Shown piece by piece: positions 10,143-20,886 of a DNA stretch of 64,000 nt. The translations under genes and the position numbers were made by a program. Origin of the DNA: Saccharopolyspora ipomoeae (GTDB lineage: Bacteria; Actinomycetota; Actinomycetes; Mycobacteriales; Pseudonocardiaceae); contig NZ_JASAOF010000004.1 of assembly GCF_029952525.1 (NCBI RefSeq), positions 124,001 to 188,000 of the forward strand, written 5' to 3'. The notes beneath the pieces were generated by a model. That model had not been told where the DNA came from, did not search any database, and saw nothing but the letters and a program-made list of their open reading frames with translations. Numbering within the stretch: the first letter of the stretch is position 1; every line of letters begins with the position of its first letter.

Positions 10143-10739
10143 TCAGGCGACGAGGCCGCGGCGGAACCCGTGCGCCACCGCTTGAGCGCGGTCGCGAACG
10201 CCGAGCTTGCGGAACAGCCGACGAGCGTGGGTCTTGACCGTGTCCTCGGAGAGGTAGAGCTCGCGGCCGATCTGGCCGTTGCTCTTGCCCTGGCTCATGC
10301 CGCGCAGCACCTGGAGCTCGCGCTCCGTGAGCTGCACGCCGGGGTCGGACGGTTGACGGGGTGCGGGCACCGAGGTGCTCGCGAGCGTGTGCGCGAGCGC
10401 GGCGACGAGCTCCGGCCGGGACGCGTCCCAGCGGAGGTAGCCGCGGGCACCACCGGCGATGGCCGCGGCGATGCTCGCCGCGTCGTCGGGGGCACCGAAG
10501 ACGATCACGTTGGCTTGGGGGTGCGCGGACACGAGCCGCCGGGTGGCCTCGACGCCGTTGGGCACGGCGCGCTGCGTTCCCACCAGCACGACGTCCACGG
10601 CCTGCCGCGAGAAGCGGGCCAGCAGCTCGTCGCCGTGCGCAACGCAATCGATCCGGCTCACTCCGGGGACAGCCGACATCACACGAGTGAGCCCTTCCCG
10701 GACGCTACGTCGGTCATCGCAGATCAGGACCGTCGTCAC
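10143..10739 (-). CDS. bldM: BldM-like orphan response regulator with degenerate receiver
   Basis: 198 residues: a receiver domain (about 1-120) and a LuxR/NarL helix-turn-helix (about 137-180, with LSEDTVKTHARRLFRKLG). Overall match and position next to sigD and whiB3/whiD fit Streptomyces BldM, a developmental regulator that can pair with WhiI. The acidic pocket DD8-9 is kept. The phospho-acceptor Asp54 is Gly (VLVGTQ), the conserved Lys is Trp (GYLRWD) and the switch Thr/Ser is Gly. Phosphorylation is therefore not expected. GTG at 10739 follows AGGAG at good spacing. Confidence 0.85.
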   Translation of the reverse strand: MTTVLICDDRRSVREGLTRVMSAVPGVSRIDCVAHGDELLARFSRQAVDVVLVGTQRAVPNGVEATRRLVSAHPQANVIVFGAPDDAASIAAAIAGGARGYLRWDASRPELVAALAHTLASTSVPAPRQPSDPGVQLTERELQVLRGMSQGKSNGQIGRELYLSEDTVKTHARRLFRKLGVRDRAQAVAHGFRRGLVA

Positions 10740-11009
10740 GGGAACTCCTTTCCTGCAGGCGAGTGACGTTCCACAAGCCCTATCGGACGCAGTGGGCGAA
10801 ACCTTGACACGATCCGGTGCTTAATCCGTCCAGAATTCGGGCGGCTGACACACGTGAGGGACATTCACCATAACGGAGCAGGGTCAGATCGTTACCCCTT
10901 GAATGGAGCGGCTCGCCCGCCATACCTGCGGTGTTCACCCGATCGCTGCGAATGTGACGATCACTTCGCCCGTCCGAACGAACATCGAAAACGACCCCGC
11001 ACACGGTTC

Positions 11010-11025
11010 TGTGATTTAGGTCACA
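11010..11025. promoter_or_regulatory. CRP-type binding site candidate
   Basis: TGTGATTTAGGTCACA matches the CRP/Cmr consensus TGTGA-N6-TCACA perfectly in both arms. It lies just downstream of the MerR gene and about 270 bases upstream of the BldM-like gene. Which promoter it serves is unknown. Confidence 0.5.
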
Positions 11026-11036
11026 TCATACTCAAC

Positions 11037-12158
11037 TCAGCCCAGAACGGCGTCGGACACGCGCGTCGCCGCGGCCTCCAGCGACCCCAGCAGCTCGACG
11101 TGACCCGGCAGCGCCTCGGGCGACCACCCCGCCCCCGCGACGAACGCGCGGGCCCGCTGCCGGGTGATCGGGATGTCGTCCAGGACGCGCGGCGCGGCGT
11201 AGTAGGGCTGATCCGCCCACAGCACGACCGCAGCGGGCGCGGAGCGCTTCACCGCCGCGGCCAGGCCCTCGCGCGGCAGCGCGGCGCCGAACAGGCGGTG
11301 CCCGACGCCCTGCGCGGCCAGCGCCGCCGCCAGCGCCACCAGCTCCAGCTCCTGCCCCTCGCCGGGAACCGGCGCGAGCACCGCGGGACGCGGGTTCTGC
11401 GGCTTCGGCGCGCCCGCGATGACCGAGCGCAGCGCGGTCGAGGCGCAGTCGTGCAGCAGCTGCAGCACCTCGACGCCGGTGCCGGAGCGCTGCCTGCGCT
11501 CGCTGACCGCGCGCAGCACCGGCTGCAGCATCTCCTGCCAGGTGCGGACCACGCCGTCGGCGTCCATCGCCTCGATCAGCAGCCGCTGCACCGACCAGGA
11601 GTCCAGCGCCAGCGCCGCCCGGCCGAGACCGCGGGCGCGCGGGCTCGCCCCGGAGAGCTTGAGACCCCGGCCGCCGGTGTTGGCACCGGCCAGGGCGAGC
11701 CCCTCGTCGCCATCGAGAACGCCGGACAGCAGCAGGGGGCCCTCATCGGGCGACTCGGCACGCGACGGGTCCTCCACGCGCCGCTGAGGCGGCGGCGCGG
11801 CGACCGTGCGCGCGTAGCGGGCCGCCTCCATCGGTGAAGCGCCGCGCAGCAGGGCGCGCTGCATCTGCTCCAGGCGCGCGATGTCGTCCGGCCCGTAGCG
11901 GCGGTGCCTGCCGCTGGTGTGATCGCTGGGCCCGAGGCCGTAGCGGCGGTCCCAGGTGCGCAGCGTGGCGGGCGCGACGCCGAGCCTGCGAGCGACCGCG
12001 GCGACGGTGAGCCTCGGCTCGTCGTCCAGTGCGATCCCCTCCGGTGCCTGTGCTGCTGCCTCCGACGCGACCGCCGGCTCGCACGCGGGCGGATCGCCGA
12101 GCGGTTCGGGGGTCTCCACCCCCACAACTGGTTCAGGCCGCGTCGTCACGCGGGACAT
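11037..12158 (-). CDS. MerR-family regulator with B12-binding-like C-terminal domain
   Basis: 373 residues. A MerR helix-turn-helix (LTVAAVARRLGVAPATLRTW, then the wing GRHRRY) begins near residue 48. A long helical effector part resembling cobalamin-binding-type MerR proteins follows, as in light- or B12-sensing CarH/LitR relatives. I do not see the usual DxHxxG cobalamin ligand motif, so cofactor binding is doubtful. ATG at 12158 was chosen over an upstream start nine codons earlier. It is divergent from whiB3. Target unknown. Confidence 0.8.
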   Translation of the reverse strand: MSRVTTRPEPVVGVETPEPLGDPPACEPAVASEAAAQAPEGIALDDEPRLTVAAVARRLGVAPATLRTWDRRYGLGPSDHTSGRHRRYGPDDIARLEQMQRALLRGASPMEAARYARTVAAPPPQRRVEDPSRAESPDEGPLLLSGVLDGDEGLALAGANTGGRGLKLSGASPRARGLGRAALALDSWSVQRLLIEAMDADGVVRTWQEMLQPVLRAVSERRQRSGTGVEVLQLLHDCASTALRSVIAGAPKPQNPRPAVLAPVPGEGQELELVALAAALAAQGVGHRLFGAALPREGLAAAVKRSAPAAVVLWADQPYYAAPRVLDDIPITRQRARAFVAGAGWSPEALPGHVELLGSLEAAATRVSDAVLG

Positions 12159-12299
12159 ATTCCGGTTCTGGCCTCTCAAGAGCAAGCCGGCCGGACTTCG
12201 ATCACCCCATTTCCAAGGATCACACCAACGATGAACAGCTTTTGGCGCGAAAGGGGTTGAACAAGTTTTGGCTCGGTTCTACGGTCAGATCATGCGAGG

Positions 12300-12321
12300 C
12301 TGCGGCGGTCCCGCCGTAGCG
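12300..12321 (+). promoter_or_regulatory. whiB3 leader hairpin
   Basis: GCTGCGGCGG pairs with CCGCCGTAGC around a two-base loop, 20 bases upstream of the whiB3 Shine-Dalgarno. A TTGAAC box with TTCTACGGT further down lies just upstream at about 12257-12285 and may be the promoter. Confidence 0.4.
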
Positions 12322-12357
12322 AGGGAGGGGATCCACCGGTAGGAGGTGGTTGTCGCA

Positions 12358-12663
12358 ATGGCAGACACTCGACGTCTTCCAGGACCGAACGCCGATATCT
12401 GGGATTGGCAGATACGGGGCTCGTGCAGGGGGATGGACAGCGCGTACTTCTTCCATCCGGACGGAGAGCGAGGTCCGGCACGAGCCAGGCGCGAGGCGAA
12501 GGCGAAGGAGGTATGCCACCACTGCCCTGTTCTCGCCCAGTGCCGGACGCACGCACTGGCGGTTCAGGAGCCGTACGGCATCTGGGGAGGGCTGTCCGAG
12601 TCTGAACGCGAAGTGATCATCAAGGCGCGCAAGCGCCAGCAGCTGGCGGTCGCAGCCGGCTGA
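12358..12663 (+). CDS. whiB3: WhiB-family iron-sulfur transcription factor (WhiB3/WhiD type)
   Basis: 101 residues with the four cluster cysteines C23, C53, C56 and C62 and the GIWGG turn, followed by a basic tail (IIKARKRQQ) for DNA contact. Orthology to M. tuberculosis WhiB3 and Streptomyces WhiD is supported by position beside sigD, the BldM-type gene and groES-groEL1. These proteins bind a [4Fe-4S] cluster and the sigma-A C-terminal domain. The start is fixed by AGGAGG 11 bases upstream of ATG 12358. Transcribed towards groEL1; a shared terminator follows. Confidence 0.92.
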   Translation: MADTRRLPGPNADIWDWQIRGSCRGMDSAYFFHPDGERGPARARREAKAKEVCHHCPVLAQCRTHALAVQEPYGIWGGLSESEREVIIKARKRQQLAVAAG

Positions 12664-12757
12664 CCCAGAGCCCTCGATCGGCGGTGGGGGAAAGCGCCGC
12701 GGGTCAGGTGAAGCCGGGATCGAATGGCACGAGGGGCGTCATTCGCCCCCGGCGGAG

Positions 12758-12805
12758 GCAAAGAATCGGGGCGGTACCCAGGTGGGTACCGCCCCGATTC
12801 TTTGC
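12758..12805. terminator. Bidirectional terminator between whiB3 and groEL1
   Basis: A 23-bp perfect stem with a two-base loop lies between two convergent genes, with A-rich and T-rich flanks at either side of the GC core. Confidence 0.9.
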
Positions 12806-12815
12806 GTTCAGCAGA

Positions 12816-14453
<1,638 letters not shown>

Positions 14454-14480
14454 TCAGATGTGTGCCTGATCCCCGACATA

Positions 14481-14524
14481 CAGCCGCCCCGGCGGTCCCG
14501 CGGTCGGGACCGCCGGGGCGGCTG
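14481..14524 (-). terminator. Hairpin between groES and groEL1
   Basis: A 20-bp perfect GC-rich stem with a CGGT loop lies between groES and groEL1. It has no T-tract on the coding side, so it may act as an attenuator or RNA-processing stabiliser rather than a full terminator. Confidence 0.65.
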
Positions 14525-14558
14525 AGCCCACGCTCGGTGGGCGCACGATGATCTGGCG

Positions 14559-14849
14559 TCAGTTGACGACGGCCAGCACGTCGCGGGCGGAGAGGATCAG
14601 GTACTCCTCGCCGTTGTACTTGACCTCGGTGCCGCCGTACTTCGAGTAGATGACGACGTCGCCTTCCTTGACATCCACGGGGATGCGGTTGCCCTTGTCG
14701 TCGATGCGACCCGGGCCGACAGCCAGGACCTTGCCCTCCTGGGGCTTCTCCTTGGCGGTGTCCGGGATCACGATGCCGGACGCAGTCGTCGTCTCGGCCT
14801 CGCTCGCCTGGACGACGATCTTGTCCTCAAGCGGCTTGATGCTCGCCAC
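14559..14849 (-). CDS. groES: 10-kDa co-chaperonin GroES
   Basis: 96 residues, the usual length. [11 protein letters not shown] at the N-terminus, a mobile loop [11 protein letters not shown], and [27 protein letters not shown] are family hallmarks. It caps GroEL rings during folding. A CIRCE operator lies about 100 bases upstream, so heat-shock control by HrcA is expected. First gene of the groES-groEL1 unit. Confidence 0.97.
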   Translation of the reverse strand: MASIKPLEDKIVVQASEAETTTASGIVIPDTAKEKPQEGKVLAVGPGRIDDKGNRIPVDVKEGDVVIYSKYGGTEVKYNGEEYLILSARDVLAVVN

Positions 14850-15547
14850 GGTGTGACCTCCACCTTCTGGGGCCTTCGAAGCGTTGGCTGGGAATGACGG
14901 CTCCGTTGCTCCCCGTCGTCGCGGGTGCCGGGTCGCGGTGTCGCCGTGCTGCTAGCACTCTACCCAGGAGAGTGCCAGCGCTCAACAACCACCCGCTCAC
15001 CCGAACGCCGGAACGCGACTGGAGGGCATTCAACGGCACCGCTCAGCACCCCCGACCGGCGGGGTTCATTCAACCCGCGCGACACGCCCCGGCGTGTCGC
15101 GTCCACCCGCGTTCACCCAACGGGGCGACGGCATCACTCGTGGTGGTGGCACCTGGTGTCGATCACCCCGCCCGGCCCCACCTGCGACGTCGTCACCTCC
15201 ACTGCGCGCAGAGTGATCATCGCAGGTAGATCGGCATGCGGGGAATCTCACCAATGTCGCCGGTGGTTCACACCTGAGGCGTCCGGTGCCCTAGGTTGCT
15301 CGGCATGCCAGCCCTCTCCAAGCCCGCGAACCGGCCGTGGGAACGACGTCCCCGACCCGCTCGCCCGCCTGGTCCGTCCGGCCCCCCGACCCGCGGAAGC
15401 TGGCGTCCGAAATAAGGACGCCCCCGAGACCCCCTGGCGCGCCGGAAACCCGGCCGCCGCGATGACACGGCCGCGATCCCGGACTCCCCGGGGCCGCGGC
15501 CGTGATCACGTCCGCCCCTCCCGAACCCGGGATGGGAAACTGGGGCG
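14850..15547. other. Intergenic region upstream of groES
   Basis: About 700 bases between two divergent genes. It holds the CIRCE operator (14952-14978) and a palindrome of two 11-bp arms CGCGACACGCC/GGCGTGTCGCG at 15078-15101. No frame shows a credible ribosome site or protein family; the rest appears non-coding. Confidence 0.5.
14952..14978 (-). promoter_or_regulatory. CIRCE operator (HrcA site) of groES-groEL1
   Basis: CTAGCACTC, nine bases, GAGTGCCAG: this differs from the CIRCE consensus TTAGCACTC-N9-GAGTGCTAA only at the outer ends and is placed upstream of groES as expected. Confidence 0.9.
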
Positions 15548-16120
15548 GTGCGTGCGCTGTGGGTGATCGTGGGGGTCGCGTTCGGGGGCTTGGTCCTCCC
15601 GTTCGCCTGGGCGTGGGGTCGCAGCGCCGGACGGGTCCGGACCGCGGCCGACGCGCCCGCGACCGAGGCCGCGCTGGTGCTCGGCGCCGGGGTCCGGTGG
15701 GACGGCGTTCCCAGCCGCATCCTGCAGGGCAGGCTCGACGTGGCCGTGGCGCTGTTCCGGGCCGGGAAGGTCCGCACGATCGTGGTCAGCGGATCACCGC
15801 GGTCCCGGGGCTACAGCGAACCGGTCGTGATGCGGCGGTACCTGCTCTCGCGCGGCATCCCCGAGGACGCCGTGGTGCCGGACGAGACCGGCGTCGACAC
15901 CTACTCCTCGTGCCGCACGGCCGCGAAGCGGTACCGCTCGCTGATCGTGGTCACCACGCGCTTCCACCTGCGGCGCTCGATCGCGCTCGCGCGGCGGCAG
16001 GGCATCGACGCCTGCGGCGTCGGGCACGACGCGGCGGCCGACGGCCTGCGCCGGGTCAACGCGCGGGCGACCCGCCGCGAACTGCTCGCGACGGTCAAGG
16101 CCTTCTGGTTCCCCCGCTGA
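15548..16120 (+). CDS. DUF218 family (SanA/YdcF/ElyC-like) membrane protein
   Basis: 190 residues. One N-terminal membrane helix (about 4-24) is followed by a DUF218 domain: ALVLGAGVRWDGVPS, IVVSG, DETGVDTYSSC and IVVTTRFHLRRS. Family members SanA and ElyC affect envelope integrity in enterobacteria; the reaction is not known with certainty. GTG at 15548 is used. The gene is convergent with tsaD, with one base between the stops. Confidence 0.85.
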   Translation: MRALWVIVGVAFGGLVLPFAWAWGRSAGRVRTAADAPATEAALVLGAGVRWDGVPSRILQGRLDVAVALFRAGKVRTIVVSGSPRSRGYSEPVVMRRYLLSRGIPEDAVVPDETGVDTYSSCRTAAKRYRSLIVVTTRFHLRRSIALARRQGIDACGVGHDAAADGLRRVNARATRRELLATVKAFWFPR

Positions 16121-16121
16121 T

Positions 16122-17174
16122 CTACTGGACGACGATCTCGTCCACCGGCAGACCCGGGTTCGCCGGCATGTCCAGCGGGGACGGCTTCGCGCCCGAGTGC
16201 AGCACGTGCGCGCCGAGCGCGGCGATCATCGCGCCGTTGTCGGTGCACAGCCGGGGCCTCGGCACCCGCAGCGTGATCCCGGCCGCGGCGCAGCGCTCGC
16301 GCGCCAGTTCCGAGAGCCGCGAGTTCGCCGCCACCCCACCGGAGATCACCAGCGTGTCGACGTCGTGGTCCTGCGCGGCGCGCACCGCCTTCATCGTGAG
16401 CACGTCGGCGACGGCCTCCTGGAACGAGGCGCACACGTCCGGGACCGGGATCTCGCGGCCCTCGCGCCGCTCGGTCTCCACCCAGCGCGCCACGGCCGTC
16501 TTCAGGCCCGAGAAGGAGAAGTCGTGGCGGGCGTCGCGCGGGCCGGTGAGACCGCGCGGGAACGCGATGGCCTTCGGGTTCCCGAGCTTGGCCTGCTGGT
16601 CGATCGGCGGACCGCCCGGGTAGGGCAGGTCGAGGATGCGTGCGACCTTGTCGTAGGCCTCCCCCGCCGCGTCGTCGATGGTCGTGCCGACCTCGGTGAT
16701 CTTCTCGCCGACGCCCTCCACCAGGAGCAGCTGGCTGTGACCTCCGGACACCAGCAGCGCCAGGCAGCGCTCGGGCAGCGGGCCGTGCTCCAGCGTGTCG
16801 ACGGCGACGTGCCCGCCGAGGTGGTTCACCCCGTACAGCGGCACGCTCAGCGCGGTCGCGTAGGCCTTCGCGGAAGCGACGCCGACCATCAGCGCCCCGG
16901 CCAGACCGGGACCCGCTGTGACCGCGATAGCGTCCACATCGGACAGGGCGAGGCCCGACTCGTCCAGCGCGCGGCGCATCGTCGGGCCCATCGCGGCCAG
17001 GTGCGCGCGGCTGGCGATCTCCGGCACGACCCCGCCGAACCGCGCGTGCTCGTCCACGCTGGAGGCCACCGCGTCGGCCAGCAGCTCAACCCGGCCGTCG
17101 TCGGAGAGCCGGACCAGGCCGACTCCCGTTTCATCGCAGGAGCTCTCGATCCCGAGAACGATCCGCTCGCTCAT
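16122..17174 (-). CDS. tsaD: tRNA N6-threonylcarbamoyladenosine transferase TsaD
   Basis: 350 residues of the Kae1/TsaD family. It transfers the threonylcarbamoyl group to A37 of ANN-decoding tRNAs. [11 protein letters not shown] starts the ASKHA fold; the metal-binding HLGGH and the LVSGGHSQL and [10 protein letters not shown] motifs are present. The ATG at 17174 overlaps the rimI stop by four bases. It forms tsaB-rimI-tsaD, but tsaE, normally adjacent, lies 26 kb away at 44447. Confidence 0.96.
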   Translation of the reverse strand: MSERIVLGIESSCDETGVGLVRLSDDGRVELLADAVASSVDEHARFGGVVPEIASRAHLAAMGPTMRRALDESGLALSDVDAIAVTAGPGLAGALMVGVASAKAYATALSVPLYGVNHLGGHVAVDTLEHGPLPERCLALLVSGGHSQLLLVEGVGEKITEVGTTIDDAAGEAYDKVARILDLPYPGGPPIDQQAKLGNPKAIAFPRGLTGPRDARHDFSFSGLKTAVARWVETERREGREIPVPDVCASFQEAVADVLTMKAVRAAQDHDVDTLVISGGVAANSRLSELARERCAAAGITLRVPRPRLCTDNGAMIAALGAHVLHSGAKPSPLDMPANPGLPVDEIVVQ

Positions 17175-17638
17175 GACACCTCCACGGCTTCGCGTCGCAT
17201 GGTGTGCGCGTCGGCCCCGGAGGGCTGGTAGTAGCGCGGGCGCAGCCCGACGATCTCGAAGCCGTGGTCGCGGTACATCGTGATCGCGGCCTCGTTGTCG
17301 GTGCGCACCTCCAGGAACGTCGTCGCGCGGTGCTCGTCGGCGCGCGACAGCAGCGCGCGCAGCAGCGCCTTGCCGACGCCCTCGCCCTGGTGCTCGGGGT
17401 CGACGCCGATCGTGTGCACCTCGGCCTCGGCGTGCGGCGGGCGGCCGTTGACGGCCAGGCCCGCGTAACCGATCAGTCGCTCGCCGAGGTAGGCACCGAC
17501 GTAGTGGTGGCCCTGGTCCAGCTCGGCGGAGAAGGCCGCCCGCGACCACGGGTCGTCCCCGTCGAAGAGCACCTGCTCCAGCTCGGCGCAGCGACGCAGG
17601 TCGGACCGCCGCAGCTTGAGCACCTCGACCTCGCTCAC
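17171..17638 (-). CDS. rimI: Ribosomal protein N-acetyltransferase RimI
   Basis: 155-residue GNAT acetyltransferase. The acetyl-CoA motif appears as [11 protein letters not shown], and [17 protein letters not shown] is typical of RimI, which acetylates the N-terminus of ribosomal protein S18 in other bacteria. It overlaps both neighbours by four bases, indicating one translationally coupled operon with tsaB and tsaD. Confidence 0.92.
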   Translation of the reverse strand: MSEVEVLKLRRSDLRRCAELEQVLFDGDDPWSRAAFSAELDQGHHYVGAYLGERLIGYAGLAVNGRPPHAEAEVHTIGVDPEHQGEGVGKALLRALLSRADEHRATTFLEVRTDNEAAITMYRDHGFEIVGLRPRYYQPSGADAHTMRREAVEVS

Positions 17639-18273
17639 CGGGTGAGCACCGACTTCCGCTTGCCGGGTTCCTCGGCGTCGGGCCTCCGCAGGTACAGCGG
17701 GACCAGCGGCTCGGGATCGGCGTCGAGGGTCGCGGCGGCCACCAGCCCGGCGGGCGTGGGGTACTTCGGCGCGACGGCGGGCAGCCCGACGGCTTCGGCG
17801 AGCTCACCGGCGGCGACCGGGTAGCCCTCGGTCGGCACGTCGGCGGGCTTGGCCACGTGCGGGCCGTCGACGCGGGTCGCGCCGTCGTAGGCGGCCCAGT
17901 AGACCTCCTTGCGGCGCGCGTCGGTGGCGACCAGCAGCGGGCCGGTCACCGCGGCGGCGGCCGCGATCGCGTCGAGACCGCACACCGGGTGCACCGGGAC
18001 GTCGCAGGCCTGGCCGAGCGCGGCGGCCGTGGCCAGGCCGACCCGCAGGCCGGTGAACGGACCGGGCCCGATCCCGGCGACGATCGCGTCGACGTCGGCG
18101 AGGCCGCGACCGGCCTCCTCCAGGACGTCGACCAGTTGCGGCATGAGCAGTTCGCCGTGCGCGCGGGGGTTGATCGTGACGCGCTCGGCGAGAACCCGCG
18201 GGAGTCCTCCGTCGAGGGCGACCAGCCCCGCCGTGACCGCGGGCGTCGAAGTGTCCAGCGCTATGACGAGCAC
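17635..18273 (-). CDS. tsaB: t6A biosynthesis scaffold protein TsaB
   Basis: 212 residues. The N-terminus [16 protein letters not shown] and [21 protein letters not shown] mark TsaB, an inactive ASKHA paralogue that dimerises with TsaD and recruits TsaE. It is first of the tsaB-rimI-tsaD set here. In many relatives tsaE precedes it directly; in this genome the allantoinase gene does. Confidence 0.93.
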   Translation of the reverse strand: MLVIALDTSTPAVTAGLVALDGGLPRVLAERVTINPRAHGELLMPQLVDVLEEAGRGLADVDAIVAGIGPGPFTGLRVGLATAAALGQACDVPVHPVCGLDAIAAAAAVTGPLLVATDARRKEVYWAAYDGATRVDGPHVAKPADVPTEGYPVAAGELAEAVGLPAVAPKYPTPAGLVAAATLDADPEPLVPLYLRRPDAEEPGKRKSVLTR

Positions 18274-18309
18274 AGCTGTTCAGCCTACGTCAGCGCTGGT
18301 CACGGGCCC

Positions 18310-19650
18310 TCATCGGGTCAGCAGGCGACCCTGCGGAGCGGCGCTGATGTCGAGCTCTTCACCGCGCAGCCAGGTCTGCCGGACCACCCCGGCCAGCGGG
18401 CGGCCGTGGTACGGCGAGATCGGGTTGCGGTGCTGGAGCTTCTCGACGTCGACGACGAAGGCGTCGTCGGGGGCGAAGACGCAGAAGTCCGCGTCGTTGC
18501 CGACCGCGATGGAGCCCTTGCCGCGCACCCCGGCGAACTCGGCGGGGCGGGTGGCCATCCAGCGCACCACGTCGTCGAGGGAGTGGCCGCGCAGGCGGGC
18601 CTGGGTCCAGATCGCCGGCAGGCCCAGCTGCAGGCTCGACACCCCGCCCCAGGCGACGCCGAAGTCACCGATGTCGAGGCGCTTGAGCTCCGGGACGCAC
18701 GGCGAGTGGTCGCTGACCACGCAGTCGATCGTGCCGTCCGCCAGGGCCTTCCAGAGCAGTTCGCGGTTGCCCGCCTCGCGGATCGGCGGGCAGCACTTGA
18801 ACTGGGTGGCGCCGTCGGGGATCTCCTCGGCGGTGAAGCTCAGGTAGTGCGGGCAGGTCTCCACCGTCACCCGCACGCCGTCGGCGCGGGCCGAGGCGAT
18901 CAGCGGCAGCGCGTCCGCCGAGGACAGGTGCAGGATGTGCACGCGGGCGCCGATGCGCCGGGCCAGCTCGACGACCTGCGCGATCGCGACGTTCTCGGCC
19001 CCCTTGGGGCGGGAGTCGAGGAAATCGCCGTAGTCCTCGCCGTGCGGGGTCGGGGCGGTGTCGATGACGTGCGAGTCCTCGGCGTGCACGATCATCATCG
19101 CGTCGAGCCCGGCGAGCTCGGTCAGGGACTCCTCCAGACCGGCGGGGTCCAGCGGCGGGAACTCGTCGACGCCGGAGTGCAGCAGGAAGCACTTGAAGCC
19201 GAACACCCCGGCCTCGTGGAGTCCGCGCAGGTCGCCGACGTTGCCGGGGATCGCGCCGCCCCAGAACCCGACGTCGACGTGCGCCTTGGCCGCGGCGGTC
19301 TTGCGCTTGAGCTCCAGCGCGTCGACGTCGACGGTCGGCGGGAGGCTGTTGAGCGGCATGTCGACGATGGTGGTCACGCCGCCGGCCGCGGCCGCGCGGG
19401 TGGCGGTCTCGAAGCCCTCCCACTCGGTGCGGCCGGGGTCGTTGACGTGCACGTGCGTGTCGACCAGCCCGGGCAGCAGCACCTCGTCATCGGCGAGCTC
19501 GACGACGCGGCCCGTCCGGTTCGAGCCGTGCGGCTCGATCGCGGCGATGGCGCCGTCGCGCACGACGACGTCCGCCCCGGACTCACCGGCGGTCTCGCCG
19601 CCGGGCAGCACGATCCGTCGCGCCCGCAGCACGACCTGACCCTCGTCCAC
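18310..19650 (-). CDS. allB: Allantoinase
   Basis: 446 residues of the cyclic amidohydrolase family. The metal-binding motif [14 protein letters not shown], the Lys that becomes carboxylated within [11 protein letters not shown], and SDHSPC near the C-terminus are present. It opens (S)-allantoin to allantoate in purine catabolism. GTG at 19650 has GGAGG closely upstream. A 17-bp palindrome lies 24 bases before the start and recurs at the urate operon promoter 12 kb away. No allantoicase or allantoate amidohydrolase gene is in the window. Confidence 0.93.
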   Translation of the reverse strand: MDEGQVVLRARRIVLPGGETAGESGADVVVRDGAIAAIEPHGSNRTGRVVELADDEVLLPGLVDTHVHVNDPGRTEWEGFETATRAAAAGGVTTIVDMPLNSLPPTVDVDALELKRKTAAAKAHVDVGFWGGAIPGNVGDLRGLHEAGVFGFKCFLLHSGVDEFPPLDPAGLEESLTELAGLDAMMIVHAEDSHVIDTAPTPHGEDYGDFLDSRPKGAENVAIAQVVELARRIGARVHILHLSSADALPLIASARADGVRVTVETCPHYLSFTAEEIPDGATQFKCCPPIREAGNRELLWKALADGTIDCVVSDHSPCVPELKRLDIGDFGVAWGGVSSLQLGLPAIWTQARLRGHSLDDVVRWMATRPAEFAGVRGKGSIAVGNDADFCVFAPDDAFVVDVEKLQHRNPISPYHGRPLAGVVRQTWLRGEELDISAAPQGRLLTR

Positions 19651-19673
19651 AGCACCTCCCGAAGCCCCGAAGT

Positions 19674-19690
19674 TTCAACAAAGTGTTGAA
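19674..19690 (-). promoter_or_regulatory. Operator candidate of allB (shared with the urate operon)
   Basis: The perfect palindrome TTCAACA-AAG-TGTTGAA lies just upstream of allB. The same arms occur at 31528-31544 upstream of uraD. The natural candidate binder is the IclR-type regulator encoded at 42972, by analogy with AllR proteins; this is inference. Confidence 0.65.
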
Positions 19691-19714
19691 CTTTCGAGCC
19701 CGGGCGTCAAGAGG

Positions 19715-19784
19715 GGACGGTTTTTCCTCGAATCACCCATGATCAATGTCCGTTTTGCCCGGACAGTTTTCACTAAAACTGTCC
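19715..19784 (+). repeat. Dispersed repeat family B, copy 2 (70 bp)
   Basis: Same length, orientation and core (CACCCATGATCAATGTCCG) as the copy at 4175. The left arm is more diverged. It lies between allB and the conservon. Confidence 0.8.
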
Positions 19785-19844
19785 GCGGGTGACGGACGCA
19801 CACCACGGGACCACCGCTCTCGGTCTCGGGACCGGGTGGTGGAT

Positions 19845-19882
19845 GCGCGGCGGCCCCCCGGGGGAACCGGGGGCCGCCGCGC
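19845..19882 (-). terminator. Terminator of the conservon operon
   Basis: A 14-bp GC stem (GCGCGGCGGCCCCC with its complement) lies downstream of cvnD on the minus strand. Confidence 0.65.
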
Positions 19883-19925
19883 GTGGAGAAGTTCGCGCCC
19901 TGGGACGCGTGAGCGCCGAGGACGT

Positions 19926-20525
19926 TCAGCGCATCGCGTGCTGCTGCTTGGCCCGGGTGACGGCCATGACGTGCTCCATCAGGGTCGTCAGGAGCTGCTT
20001 GTTGGACTCCCGCTGACGGGCGTCGCAGAGCATGATCGGCACGTTGTCGTCGATGTCGAGCGCGCGCCGGACCTCCTCCGGGTCGTAGATCTGCGTGCCG
20101 TTGAAGCAGTTCACGCCGATGATGAACGGCAGCCCGCGACCCTCGAAGTAGTCGATCGCCGCGAAGCAGGTGTCCAGTCGCCGGGTGTCCGCCAGCACGA
20201 TCGCCCCGAGCGCCCCGTTGGCCAGTTCGTTCCACATGAACCAGAAGCGCTCCTGGCCCGGGGTGCCGAACAGGTACAGGATCAGGTCCGAGCTGATGGT
20301 GATGCGGCCGAAGTCGAACGCCACCGTGGTGGTCGTCTTGCGCTCCACACCGGTCAGGTCGTCGACCCCGGTACTGGCCTCGGTCAGCGTCTCCTCGGTT
20401 CGCAGCGGCACGATCTCGCTGACCGACCCCACGAGGGTCGTCTTGCCGACACCGAAGCCACCGGCGATGAGGATCTTCGCCGCGACCGCGTTCAGGCTGG
20501 CTTGTTCAGAGTTTGCGGATCCCAT
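19926..20525 (-). CDS. cvnD: Conservon GTPase CvnD
   Basis: 199-residue Ras-like/MglA-related ATP/GTP-binding protein. The P-loop GGFGVGKTT starts near residue 22, the switch region has TTTVAFDFG, and LFGTPGQERFWFM is the DxxG-equivalent segment. It is the last gene of a cvnA-B-C-D set and overlaps cvnC by 20 bases. Conservon proteins are thought to form a membrane-associated, G-protein-like signalling complex in actinomycetes. Confidence 0.93.
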   Translation of the reverse strand: MGSANSEQASLNAVAAKILIAGGFGVGKTTLVGSVSEIVPLRTEETLTEASTGVDDLTGVERKTTTTVAFDFGRITISSDLILYLFGTPGQERFWFMWNELANGALGAIVLADTRRLDTCFAAIDYFEGRGLPFIIGVNCFNGTQIYDPEEVRRALDIDDNVPIMLCDARQRESNKQLLTTLMEHVMAVTRAKQQHAMR

Positions 20526-20886
20526 CCAGCACCTTCTGCATCATGTCGAGACTCGGCCCGGTCGTCGGTGACGAATCCGGCCCGAAGACCACGTAGTCAC
20601 GCTCGATCAAGTCACTGATCAGAATCTTCACCACGCCCAGCGGGAGATCTGCCCGGGCCGCGACCTCGGCGACCGAGACCGGATATCCGCACCCCTGCAG
20701 AACCCGCTGGTAGTTCGGTGACAGCGCACGCGCGTTCGGCGGCAGCGGTTGGCGCGCCACGACGAGCGTGATCAGGTCGAGCTCGTAGCTCGTGGCCCGC
20801 GTACGCCCCTTGGTCATGGCGTACGGACGCACCACCGGTCCCGCGTCCTCGTCGAACCATCCTCGCCCACCGGACATCGCGGTCAC
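20506..20886 (-). CDS. cvnC: Conservon protein CvnC (DUF742)
   Basis: 126 residues. The DUF742 core VRPYAMTKGRTRATSYELDLITLV and the winged-helix-like end VKILISDLIERDYV are present. GTG at 20886 gives the common GTGA overlap with the cvnB stop; ATG at 20877 is the alternative. An orphan relative lies at 38194. Confidence 0.9.
   Translation of the reverse strand: MTAMSGGRGWFDEDAGPVVRPYAMTKGRTRATSYELDLITLVVARQPLPPNARALSPNYQRVLQGCGYPVSVAEVAARADLPLGVVKILISDLIERDYVVFGPDSSPTTGPSLDMMQKVLDGIRKL

Noticed and set aside
15268..15777. A 169-codon minus-strand frame upstream of groES
   Set aside because: It overlaps the DUF218 gene antisense, is Arg/Pro/Gly-rich and lacks any family motif.
16122..17807. 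A fused 561-codon protein including tsaD
   Set aside because: The upstream part is an out-of-frame reading of rimI and tsaB; tsaD starts at the ATGA overlap at 17174.
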